A stretch of 64,000 nucleotides of DNA. It comes from Bacillota bacterium (GTDB lineage Bacteria > Bacillota > Limnochordia > DTU080). This document shows positions 47,340 to 55,610 of this stretch, one piece after another. The stretch lies in contig DULU01000085.1 of NCBI GenBank assembly GCA_012840225.1, positions 1 to 64,000 of the forward strand, read 5' to 3'. Within the stretch, counting starts at the first letter, position 1; every line of letters starts with the position of its first letter. The notes below the pieces were generated by a model. That model did not search any database. It was not told where the DNA came from and saw nothing but the letters and a program-made list of their open reading frames with translations. Made by a program: the position numbers and the translations under genes.

Positions 47340-49190
47340 TCAGCTGCCGCCGGACAATGTGGCTTCCGGCTGCCGGCGGAAGAGAATAGGCAGGCCGCCT
47401 TGGCGAGCGACACTATGGCGCCGCTGCTGCCACCGGGCTAAACAGTAGATGGCGGCAAAGAGGAGGCTCTCCATGGCCAAAACGGCGACGGCACCGATCC
47501 CGGCGGTGACCACCATATATAGCAGAGCACCGCGCCAGAGGATGGCCGCAGTCAAAGCCCTATGCCGGTATCGGCGCAGGCGGCGGTTGATGGCCACCAG
47601 CTGCGGGATATCCGCCACCTCTCCGAGCGGCATGAGCAGGCAGCTTTGCACCATCGCCTCTTCAGAAAGAGCTTCAGGACCGATGGCGATGCCTGCATCT
47701 GCCGCCAACAGCAGGTCGGAGGCGTCGGCCGCCCGGCCCACGACAGCGATTTTCACCTTAGGTTTGAGCATGGAGCGGATGGTGGCGAGCTCCTGACCGG
47801 CAATCAGCTCCACTTCCAAGCCGTTTTGCGGGTGGATCAGCGTGCGATGGCTCTCGCCGCTTTCTGTGCCGCGGCTCGTTACATCAAACAGGCGGATGCC
47901 TGCTCCGGAAAGGAAGCCGCCTTCCTGCTCCCAGCCCTTCAGCTCGATATAAGTGACTCCCAGCACGCCCAGGACGTATTGGGCGGCCGCCACATAGACG
48001 GGTTCGCCGCCCCAGTCCAGGATCCACTCCGTCAAGGGTTGGGCTGGAGAGAGGTCAAGACCCAGGCTTTCCATGAAGGCGGCGTTGCCCACATAGCACA
48101 GATGATCGTCAACTTGGGCCTGGACGCCCAGACCCGGTATTTCCAGGCCGTCTGTCGCCTTGACCTTATGCTTGACCCGCCTTACCCTGGAAGCCGCTTT
48201 GATCACCGCCTCAGCCAGCCAGTGATCGCTGCCGGCCGCCTTCTCCACCGCTCCGGCCAAGACCAGCAATTCCCTGGATGAACAGGCTTTGGGTTGTACG
48301 GGGAGCGCTTCCACCACCCGGCCGATCTTTTTTACCATCTGCCGGCCGTTCACCAGGACATAAGCTTTCATATGGGCACTTTTTTCCACGGTTTTTATAT
48401 CGGCAGCGAGCCAACCCCGGCTGAGGCAGATGCCGGCCAAAGCTAATCTGAAAGCTGTTACGGAGAAAGGCAGCGCGCCCGGAAGACCGGCAGCCACCAA
48501 GGCGAGGGAAAGCTCAAGAGCGGCGGCGCTGCTGGTACCGAGGGAAAGCGGCTGCCAGAGAGCGACGATGATCGCCGCCGCGGCGCAGAGGACGGCCGGG
48601 AGGTAGGTAAGAAGGGAAAGCCGATGGGAATACCCGGTGGCCGAGTTCAAAAGAAGGTGGCCCAAGTCGGCACCGGCAGTCATGTTGGCGCCGGCAGTCA
48701 TGTTGGCGCCCGCCGTCTCATGCTCCCCCGCCTCGCCTGTCTCCTTTGCCTCGCCTGTCTCCCCTGTCTCGCTTGGCTCCCCCGCCTTGCCCGTCAAGGG
48801 GACGGCGGCAGCTTGTACGGCAGTCATTTGTAGACAGGCACCGGCGCTCCAGAGGAGCAGTAGGAGAATCGTGTCGACCGGCCGGCGCAGGATAGTACTG
48901 CCGGCAGCGAGGAGCAGGCAGGCTACGGCCCCCACCCCCAGGGGATTCTCCCCCCACTTTAAAGAAAGGAGGGCCGGAATCCAGAGCACCAGGGCCAAAG
49001 CGGGAATGAGCAGCAGTTCGGGCGGGAAACCGTTCCTGAGAAGGCTGCCGGCGAAAGAGATACCGCGGCTCGATAACCAGTGGTATAGCAAAAGAATGAA
49101 TGCCGCTGTCGGCACGGAGAGGACTGCCGCCCGCTTAGCCCGGGGAGTCATGGCCATATATTGCGACAACACGTCCCCACTCCTCTCCAT
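47340..49190 (-). CDS. Degenerate P-type ATPase-like membrane protein (probable pseudoenzyme)
   Basis: The 616-residue protein has P-type ATPase architecture. Several hydrophobic segments come first, then a PEGLP-like proline site LPGALP (236-241). A nucleotide-binding-like stretch shows GSDHWLAEAVIKA (about 320) and GLGVQAQVDDHLCYVGN (about 353). The P-domain ends in AADAGIAIG (496-504). The DKTGT phosphorylation site is replaced by VLVNGRQ (278-284), the GDGxNDxP hinge by VGRAADASD, and no TGES loop is present. Ion pumping is therefore unlikely. A Thr/Gly/Glu-rich repeat (134-175, TAGANM units) is inserted. It ends 126 bp before gerA. Confidence 0.7.
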   Translation of the reverse strand: MERSGDVLSQYMAMTPRAKRAAVLSVPTAAFILLLYHWLSSRGISFAGSLLRNGFPPELLLIPALALVLWIPALLSLKWGENPLGVGAVACLLLAAGSTILRRPVDTILLLLLWSAGACLQMTAVQAAAVPLTGKAGEPSETGETGEAKETGEAGEHETAGANMTAGANMTAGADLGHLLLNSATGYSHRLSLLTYLPAVLCAAAAIIVALWQPLSLGTSSAAALELSLALVAAGLPGALPFSVTAFRLALAGICLSRGWLAADIKTVEKSAHMKAYVLVNGRQMVKKIGRVVEALPVQPKACSSRELLVLAGAVEKAAGSDHWLAEAVIKAASRVRRVKHKVKATDGLEIPGLGVQAQVDDHLCYVGNAAFMESLGLDLSPAQPLTEWILDWGGEPVYVAAAQYVLGVLGVTYIELKGWEQEGGFLSGAGIRLFDVTSRGTESGESHRTLIHPQNGLEVELIAGQELATIRSMLKPKVKIAVVGRAADASDLLLAADAGIAIGPEALSEEAMVQSCLLMPLGEVADIPQLVAINRRLRRYRHRALTAAILWRGALLYMVVTAGIGAVAVLAMESLLFAAIYCLARWQQRRHSVARQGGLPILFRRQPEATLSGGS

Positions 49191-49317
49191 ACTCCAACTC
49201 TCCACCCGCCGCGGACCCCCGCACGGTGCCTCGCTCCAATGCCGGATAGATCATTAGATCAATGGTAAGGAAACCGGGTTATGCCGTCAATCTTTTTTCG
49301 TCGCTATCACCTGTCTA

Positions 49318-49473
49318 TTATGATGCCCGGCACTTTTTGCAAACCTTGACGGTCTTCCCATCCATGTTTCTCTCCCAGAGCACCTTCACGCGGGTCCGCT
49401 GGCACACCGGGCATGTCCCCCTGCCGTGGGCGACCAGATTCCAGAGCGTCTTTCCTCTATGCTGTTTGGGCAA
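49318..49473 (-). CDS. Small zinc-ribbon protein
   Basis: A 51-residue reading frame contains two Cys pairs, GTCPVCQR and VCKKCRAS, separated by about 22 residues including KVLWERNMDGKTVKV. This is a typical treble-clef or ribbon zinc module. I chose the TTG at 49473 because GGAAGG lies 9 bases upstream; the ATG at 49482 directly abuts that site. It is immediately upstream of the P-type ATPase-like gene on the same strand (128 bp). Function is unknown. Confidence 0.6.
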   Translation of the reverse strand: MPKQHRGKTLWNLVAHGRGTCPVCQRTRVKVLWERNMDGKTVKVCKKCRAS

Positions 49474-49716
49474 TGCTGTCATCCTTCCACATCAACCGGC
49501 CCGCCGCCGTCCAAACCCATAACCCCTAGCAGTAGGCCGGGGGGCGGCCGGATAATTGATTCCGCCGATGTCGGCACTTTTTGATCATACAACAGTCGCG
49601 CCGCATGTTCAATCCCTGTGCCCGAAAGGCAGGAATACCTGATCCTTTCCCGAATTGGATTCACTTAACACCACAATGAGCCATTGATTGTGGAAGGCCG
49701 TGGGAGGAGATTTTGC

Positions 49717-50766
49717 ATGCTTAAGATTGCCGTTATTCCGGGCGACGGTACCGGTCCGGAGGTCATCAGGGAAGGGCTTAAGGTACTGCAGGCGGCGGCC
49801 GGGAAATACCAGTTTAAATTTGAAACGGTCACTTTTGATTTCGGCGGTGAGCGTTTCCTGCGCACCGGCGAGACCCTGCCGGACGGCGCCCTGGAGGAAC
49901 TGAAACAATTTGATGCCATCTACCTGGGAGCCATCGGGCATCCGCAGGTGAAGCCGGGCATTCTCGAAAAGGGTATTCTGCTCCGCCTGAGATTTGAGCT
50001 GGATCAATATATCAATCTGCGTCCCGTGAAGCTTTATCCGGGCGTTTACACCCCGATCAAGGAGAAAGGACCCGAGGATATCGACTTCGTGGTAGTGAGG
50101 GAGAACACCGAGGGGTTATATGCCGGCGCAGGCGGCTTCCTGCGGCGGGGCACGCCGGAGGAAGTGGCTGTTCAGGAATCGATAAACACCCGCTTCGGCG
50201 TGGAACGCTGCCTGCGGTATGCCTTTGAGCTTTGCCGCAAGCGGAACAAGAAGAATAAGCTGACCTTGGTCGGCAAGACCAACGTATTGACCTATGCTTT
50301 CGATCTCTGGGAGAGGGCGTTTCACGAGATCGGGGCGAAGGATTATCCCGACATCCAGCGCGATTATGCCCATGTGGACGCCACCGTGATGTGGATGGTG
50401 AAGAACCCCGAGTGGTTCGACGTCATCGTCACCGACAACCTCTTCGGCGACATCATCACCGACCTGGGCGCCATGATCCAGGGCGGGATGGGCATTGCCG
50501 CCGGGGGCAACATCAATCCGCAAGGAGTCTCCATGTTCGAGCCTATCGGCGGCTCCGCCCCCAAATATGCCGGGAAAAACCAGATCAACCCACTGGCGGC
50601 CATTGCCGCTTTGAGCATGATGCTGGATATTTTGGGACAGCCGGAGGCTGCACAGGGCATCGAAAGTTCTATAATGAAAGTGTGCACCATGCTGAAAAGC
50701 ATGTCCGCCGGTCAGATGGGCTACGGCACCGCCGAGGTCGGCGACCTGGTCTGTCAAAACCTCTAG
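49717..50766 (+). CDS. Isocitrate/isopropylmalate dehydrogenase family protein
   Basis: The 349-residue protein starts with KIAVIPGDGTGPEVIREGL. It keeps RFELDQYINLRPVKLYPGV for substrate carboxylates, VVRENTEGLYAG, the metal-binding VTDNLFGDIITDLGAMIQGG, and GSAPKYAGKNQINPLAAI for NAD(P). It could be 3-isopropylmalate, tartrate or homoisocitrate-type dehydrogenase; the residues do not decide. No leuA, leuC or leuD is nearby. It is followed by nadB after 111 bp. ATG at 49717 has GGGAGGAG 7 bases upstream. Confidence 0.8.
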   Translation: MLKIAVIPGDGTGPEVIREGLKVLQAAAGKYQFKFETVTFDFGGERFLRTGETLPDGALEELKQFDAIYLGAIGHPQVKPGILEKGILLRLRFELDQYINLRPVKLYPGVYTPIKEKGPEDIDFVVVRENTEGLYAGAGGFLRRGTPEEVAVQESINTRFGVERCLRYAFELCRKRNKKNKLTLVGKTNVLTYAFDLWERAFHEIGAKDYPDIQRDYAHVDATVMWMVKNPEWFDVIVTDNLFGDIITDLGAMIQGGMGIAAGGNINPQGVSMFEPIGGSAPKYAGKNQINPLAAIAALSMMLDILGQPEAAQGIESSIMKVCTMLKSMSAGQMGYGTAEVGDLVCQNL

Positions 50767-50877
50767 CGCCGGGCGGTCGGGCGACCGGGCAGCCGGGCGG
50801 TCGGCTTTTGCTCCGGCCGGAGCTTATCCACTGCACCGCGATCATACCGATAATATACGATAGGATGACGACGGGCC

Positions 50878-52518
50878 ATGAATCAGCAAACTGTGGCAGA
50901 TTTTCTGGTTATCGGCAGCGGCATCGCCGGGTTGTTCACGGCCATCAGAGCTGCCAAGCACGGACGGGTACTGCTGGCGACCAAAGGGGAGTTATTGGAG
51001 AGCAATACCTGGTACGCGCAGGGTGGGGTGGCTGCCGCCCTGGGGCGGGAAGACAGCCCCCAGGTGCACTTCGTCGATACCCTCCAGGCCGGGGCGGGAT
51101 TGTGCCTGACCGACGCCGTCCAGGTTTTGGTCAACGATGGTCCGCAGCGCATATTGGATCTGATTGAGCTGGGCGCCCGCTTCGATCGGGATCAGGAGGG
51201 GCGCCTCATTTTGGGTAAGGAAGCGGCGCACAGCCGCAATCGCATCGTGCACGCCAGGGGGGACGCCACCGGGGCGGAGATCGCCGAACTATTGGCCGGC
51301 CACGCGCAAAAAACCGCCGGCCTGACCATCAACACCAACTGGCTGGCCCTGGAACTCCTGATGCAGGACGCTCACTGCACCGGCGCCATGTTCCTGGATA
51401 GGCAGAGCGGGGCCGTGATAACTTGCCGGGCCAAAGCCACGGTGCTGGCCACAGGTGGTTGCGGACAGGTTTACCGTTTTACCACCAACCCCTCGGTGGC
51501 CACAGGCGACGGCTTTGCCATGGCCTACCGCGCCGGTGCCCGCCTGATGGATATGGAGTTTATCCAGTTCCATCCCACCGCCCTGGCCTTTGAGGAGAAT
51601 CCCATGCCTTTGGTTTCCGAAGCGGTGCGCGGCGAGGGAGCGATCTTAGTCACCGCCTCGGGACGCCGCTTCATGACGGACATCCATCCGTGGGCCGAGC
51701 TGGCACCGAGAAACGTGGTGGCCAGAGCCATCTTTGACGTGATGCAGGAGGAACGGGTCTATCTCGACGCCACCTCTTTGGGCGACAAATTCCCGCAGCG
51801 CTTCCCCACCATTTTCCGCTTGTGCATGGAGCGGGGCGTCGACCCGCGCCGGGACCTGATACCTGTGGCTCCCGCCGCCCACTTCATCATGGGCGGGGTG
51901 TGGGCCGATACGGAAGGACGCACCAGCATCCCCGGCCTTTATGCATGCGGGGAGGTGTCATGCACCGGTGTGCATGGGGCCAATCGCCTGGCCAGCAACT
52001 CTCTCCTGGAAGGTCTGGTCTTTGCCGAGCGGGTAGCGCAGGCCTTACCGCATACCCCGGAAGTCGGGGACAGAGCGACCACACCCCAAACACCAAATAC
52101 GCCCCAGGCCGGCGAGCGTCCGGAAACAGCGGCCGTCGCCCATCCGGCCGGTGTGGGTTATAGACTGCCGGCCAATGCCGAAGAAGAAGCCTGGTGCCGG
52201 GAGGCGGCGGCGGAAATCGGCGATATTATGTGGCAATATGCCGGCATAGTGCGCTCGGCGGCCGGTTTGGAGACGGCTTTGTCGAGGCTCGCAGCCCTGC
52301 GCCGGAAGGAGGCGGCGGGCTTCCTGCCGATATGCAACATGCTCGATACCGCCATGCTGATCGCCACCTCTGCCTATGAGCGGCAGGAGAGCCGGGGCGG
52401 GCACTATCGCCGCGATTTCCCCGAGGAAGCGGCGGAATGGGCCAACCGCCATGTGGTGGTCACCAGGGAAGGCTGCCAGGTGGTGCAAAACGGTGCCGTG
52501 CCGCATCGTCCCTGGTGA
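50878..52518 (+). CDS. nadB: L-aspartate oxidase
   Basis: The 546-residue flavoprotein has the FAD-binding VIGSGIAGLFTAIRAAKHG, the active-site GKEAAHSRNRIVHARGD, SEAVRGEGAILVTASGRRFM, and AAHFIMGGVWADTEGRTSIP with CTGVHGANRLASNSLLEGLVF. It oxidises aspartate to iminoaspartate for NAD synthesis; fumarate would serve as acceptor in an anaerobe. A Thr/Pro-rich spacer (TTPQTPNTPQAGE) precedes the C-terminal helical domain. nadC follows after 56 bp; nadA is not in the window. Confidence 0.94.
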   Translation: MNQQTVADFLVIGSGIAGLFTAIRAAKHGRVLLATKGELLESNTWYAQGGVAAALGREDSPQVHFVDTLQAGAGLCLTDAVQVLVNDGPQRILDLIELGARFDRDQEGRLILGKEAAHSRNRIVHARGDATGAEIAELLAGHAQKTAGLTINTNWLALELLMQDAHCTGAMFLDRQSGAVITCRAKATVLATGGCGQVYRFTTNPSVATGDGFAMAYRAGARLMDMEFIQFHPTALAFEENPMPLVSEAVRGEGAILVTASGRRFMTDIHPWAELAPRNVVARAIFDVMQEERVYLDATSLGDKFPQRFPTIFRLCMERGVDPRRDLIPVAPAAHFIMGGVWADTEGRTSIPGLYACGEVSCTGVHGANRLASNSLLEGLVFAERVAQALPHTPEVGDRATTPQTPNTPQAGERPETAAVAHPAGVGYRLPANAEEEAWCREAAAEIGDIMWQYAGIVRSAAGLETALSRLAALRRKEAAGFLPICNMLDTAMLIATSAYERQESRGGHYRRDFPEEAAEWANRHVVVTREGCQVVQNGAVPHRPW

Positions 52519-52574
52519 GCGGATCTATGGTGAGCGGGTCTATATGTATATGAGTGAGAGACGGAGGTATCTCT

Positions 52575-53501
52575 GTGAATCCTATCTGGCTGGCTGATAT
52601 AGTCAAAAGGGCTCTGGACGAGGATATCGGCTACGGCGACATCACCACCGAGGCCATCGTCTCCCCCGGCACGCAGGCCAAAGCGGTGATCAAGGCCAAG
52701 GAAGACGGCCGTCTTGCCGGGCTTGAGGTAGCTGCCACCGTCTTCCGCCTTTTGGACGAGACCATCCGCTTCCAGCCGGAAACGGCCGACGGCCGGGATG
52801 TGGCCGCCGGTGAGGTGCTGGTCAACCTGACCGGTCCGGCGGCCCCTCTGCTCCTGGGAGAGAGAGTGGCCCTGAACTTCCTGCAGCGGTTGTCGGGCAT
52901 AGCCACCATGACGGCCAAAGCTGTAAAAGAGGCCGCTCCATATGGGGCACGCATCGTCGACACCCGCAAAACCACCCCCACCCTGCGGGCTCTGGAGAAA
53001 TATGCCGTGCGCATGGGCGGCGGCTACAATCACCGCTTCGGCCTGGACGACGCCGTGCTGATCAAGGAGAATCACATCGCCGTGGCCGGCGGTATAAAGG
53101 AAGCTGTAGCTTTGGTGCGCCGGCGGGTGGGTCACATGGTGAAAGTGGAGGTGGAAGTGGAACACCTCCACCAGATCGATGAAGCGTTGGAGGCTGGGGT
53201 GGACGCCATCCTCCTCGACAACATGGACCCGGAGACCATGAAGAAGGCCGTGCAGATGGTGCACTCCCGGTTTGGCCGGGAGGGAGCACCGGGAGCACCA
53301 GAAGCATCAGGAGCACCAGGAGCACCAGGAGCTGCGGTAGCGGCAGGAACGGGAGGCCGCCCCTTGCTCGAAGCTTCGGGAGACGTCAGCATAAGCACGG
53401 TGGCGGCCGTAGCCGCCACCGGGGTGGACATCATCTCTATGGGTAAGCTCACCAGGTCGGCGCCCTCGCTTGACCTGAGCATGAGGCTTTATATGCTCTG
53501 A
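52575..53501 (+). CDS. nadC: Nicotinate-nucleotide pyrophosphorylase (carboxylating)
   Basis: The 308-residue protein shows LDEDIGYGDITTEAIV, RVALNFLQRLSGIATMTAK, the PRPP/quinolinate site IVDTRKTTPTLRALEKYAV, and KVEVEVEHLHQIDEAL. It converts quinolinate to nicotinate mononucleotide. A Gly-Ala-Pro repeat of about 30 residues (GAPGAPEASGAPGAPGA, from 9-bp GGAGCACCA units at 53281-53335) is inserted before the last strands, so the enzyme is longer than usual. The GTG at 52575 has GGAGG 7 bases upstream. Confidence 0.93.
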   Translation: MNPIWLADIVKRALDEDIGYGDITTEAIVSPGTQAKAVIKAKEDGRLAGLEVAATVFRLLDETIRFQPETADGRDVAAGEVLVNLTGPAAPLLLGERVALNFLQRLSGIATMTAKAVKEAAPYGARIVDTRKTTPTLRALEKYAVRMGGGYNHRFGLDDAVLIKENHIAVAGGIKEAVALVRRRVGHMVKVEVEVEHLHQIDEALEAGVDAILLDNMDPETMKKAVQMVHSRFGREGAPGAPEASGAPGAPGAAVAAGTGGRPLLEASGDVSISTVAAVAATGVDIISMGKLTRSAPSLDLSMRLYML

Positions 53502-53544
53502 TGCGCAGGGCGCCGTCTTAAGCCGGGGCATATACCGGACGCAC

Positions 53545-54414
53545 CTAAGCCTCCTTCATCACCCGCTCCACCAGGGCGTCGAAACCTTTTTGCAGGCGAC
53601 GGGTGATCGGTCCCGGCCGACCGTCGTTCACCGGCTTGCCGTCGAGCCGCGTGATGGGCATGATCTCGCTCGTGGTGCTGGTGATGAAGATCTCATCGGC
53701 CGCCATCAACTGAGAGACGAGAAAAGTGGCAAAATGCACCGGGATATTCTCTTTTTCGGCCAACCTCACCACCACCCGATGGGTGATGCCCGGCAGGACA
53801 TAATGATCCGATGGGTGAGTCCAAAGCGCCCCGTCCTTCACCATGAACAGGTTGCTCGAGCTGCCTTCGGTGACCACCCCGTCCCTGATAAAGATGGCTT
53901 CATAGGCACCGGCCTCCACGGCCTGCTGTTTGGCCAGCACATTAGGCAAAAGGCAGAGCGACTTGATATCGCAGCGATGCCAGCGAATGTCCGGCACGGT
54001 GATGGCCGCCGCTCCGTTTTCCAATAGCTCCCGCTCGGGCCGGGGCGCAGACCGGGCAATCATGAACACCGTAGGTTTGGCCTCCGCCGGGAAGGGATGC
54101 TTGCGGGGGGCCACACCGCGGGTGACCTGAATATAGAGATTTTGATGTATGGAGTCCGCCTCATTTTCCCTGTTCCTTCTGGCGGTCTCCAGCGCCGCAT
54201 CGATCAGGGAGGAAAGCGGCGGCAGCTCTAGCCTGATGGCGGCAGCGCTCTTCGCCAGCCTTTCAAAGTGGGAGTTCAGCTCCAGCGGCTTACCTCCGTA
54301 AAACCTGACCACTTCATAGATACCGTCGGCGTAGACGTTGCCCCTGTCTTCGATAGGAATCAAAGCTTTCTCATAGGGCACGAACTCGCCGTTCAGATAG
54401 ACAATCAAACCCAT
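53545..54414 (-). CDS. Class IV PLP aminotransferase (D-amino-acid transaminase-like)
   Basis: The 289-residue protein has the fold-type IV pattern: YLNGEFVPYEKALIPIEDRG, YIQVTRGVAPRKHPFP, the PLP-lysine region RCDIKSLCLLPNVLAKQQA, and DGVVTEGSSSNLFMVKDG. The RGVAPR and HPFP motifs favour D-amino-acid transaminase, which makes D-Ala/D-Glu, over branched-chain or aminodeoxychorismate enzymes. AAGGGGG lies 7 bases before the ATG at 54414, within the end of the rhomboid gene. Confidence 0.82.
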   Translation of the reverse strand: MGLIVYLNGEFVPYEKALIPIEDRGNVYADGIYEVVRFYGGKPLELNSHFERLAKSAAAIRLELPPLSSLIDAALETARRNRENEADSIHQNLYIQVTRGVAPRKHPFPAEAKPTVFMIARSAPRPERELLENGAAAITVPDIRWHRCDIKSLCLLPNVLAKQQAVEAGAYEAIFIRDGVVTEGSSSNLFMVKDGALWTHPSDHYVLPGITHRVVVRLAEKENIPVHFATFLVSQLMAADEIFITSTTSEIMPITRLDGKPVNDGRPGPITRRLQKGFDALVERVMKEA

Positions 54415-54416
54415 TT

Positions 54417-55532
54417 TTATACCCCCTTGGAAGGTGACGGATCGATGTGCATGATGCGTCTGAAGCATTCACGATCGTTTATGGTTACAACTATCTGCCA
54501 TGTCCCGGGTTGGGCCAGCACGCCCGCCCGGTAGTAAACCAGGTCACGGTTACTGTCAGGTCGATAGGCTATCCCCCTGTCGACATAGGTATATGGTGCG
54601 CCTTCATTGTCGGCAGTCCTCACTTCCCAGGTCACGGTGTAGGTGACCGGCTCCCCCGAGAGCCGGCCCGGCGCCCAGCGCCAGAACACCGCCAGTCTCA
54701 CCCGCCGGCCCGGCAGGGGATGGAGCATCTCGGGTGCGGGAGCCCATTCGCCGTCGGTTTCATATGCCCACACCAGGGAAATGTTTTCCGCCCAGAGGGG
54801 CTCGCCATACTTGGCATAATGCCGGTCAAGCCAAGTCGCCGCCACTGGCCACCTGTTTTCCAGCCAAGCGGCCACCCGAGCCGGCTGCCAGGCCAAAAAG
54901 GTGAAAGATAGCAATAAAGCGGCGGCCACTGTCGCTTCCAGATACCGGCTCCGCTGCGGCCGGCGCTCCCCGCCGGGAAAAAGTGGGGTGAATTCCGGCT
55001 CAGGCATGCCGAGCACCGAAGCCAGGCAAAAGCCGCCGAAAAACCCACCCAGGTGAGCGGTCTGGTCGATGCGCGCCACCATGAAGCCCAGTATCAGGTT
55101 GATGCCGAGAATCTGCACAAACGCCCCGTCGATGGACATAAAGCGCCTGGGCAGGCGGCGCAGGCGATAATGCAGGGTGTAGCCCATCAGGCCGAAGAGG
55201 CTTGCCGAGGCGCCGATGGCCAAAGCCTCCGGCTGCCCCATCAAGCTCGCCAGATAACCCACGGCGCCGCTGAGGAGATAAACAAGGACGAACCTGATCT
55301 TCCCGGCCAGACCTTCCACCAGGGTGCCGAATAGATACAAAGCATACATGTTCAACAATAGGTGGAGCGGATCGGCATGCAAAAAAGTGGCGGTGAGCAG
55401 GCGATATCCTTCGCCTCCCCAGATGGCCGGGGATTTGGCGCCCCACTCGGTCAAAGCCCCGCCCGAGAGAAAATCAAGGATATATATCAGCACCGTCGCC
55501 AGTAAAATTATCCAGGTCAAGCCACCGCGCAT
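54417..55532 (-). CDS. Rhomboid family intramembrane serine protease
   Basis: The first 195 residues form six spans with the rhomboid signatures LLTATFLHADPLHLLLNMYA, the catalytic serine in AIGASASLFGLMGY, and the catalytic His in ARIDQTAHLGGFFGGF. A further 175 residues, with one more hydrophobic segment near 200-215, form an extra domain with FN3-like beta strands (VTYTVTWEVRTADNEGAPYTY) that is not part of the core protease. AAAGGAG precedes the ATG. The aminotransferase gene follows after 2 bp. Confidence 0.85.
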   Translation of the reverse strand: MRGGLTWIILLATVLIYILDFLSGGALTEWGAKSPAIWGGEGYRLLTATFLHADPLHLLLNMYALYLFGTLVEGLAGKIRFVLVYLLSGAVGYLASLMGQPEALAIGASASLFGLMGYTLHYRLRRLPRRFMSIDGAFVQILGINLILGFMVARIDQTAHLGGFFGGFCLASVLGMPEPEFTPLFPGGERRPQRSRYLEATVAAALLLSFTFLAWQPARVAAWLENRWPVAATWLDRHYAKYGEPLWAENISLVWAYETDGEWAPAPEMLHPLPGRRVRLAVFWRWAPGRLSGEPVTYTVTWEVRTADNEGAPYTYVDRGIAYRPDSNRDLVYYRAGVLAQPGTWQIVVTINDRECFRRIMHIDPSPSKGV

Positions 55533-55610
55533 ACCGGTCTCCTTTTTTTGTGGGCGGATCTGTTCATCAGAGCTCCCTCATCCTCCTGCCTTACCGTCCA
55601 GCCCTGCTTT

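Noticed and set aside
49483-49664. 61-codon minus-strand frame before the zinc-ribbon gene
   Set aside because: It has no ribosome-binding site, no domain pattern and overlaps the start region of the zinc-ribbon frame.
50768-50804. Terminator after the dehydrogenase gene
   Set aside because: GCCGGGCGGTCGG occurs twice as a direct repeat, not an inverted one, so no stable hairpin with the TTTT follows from it.
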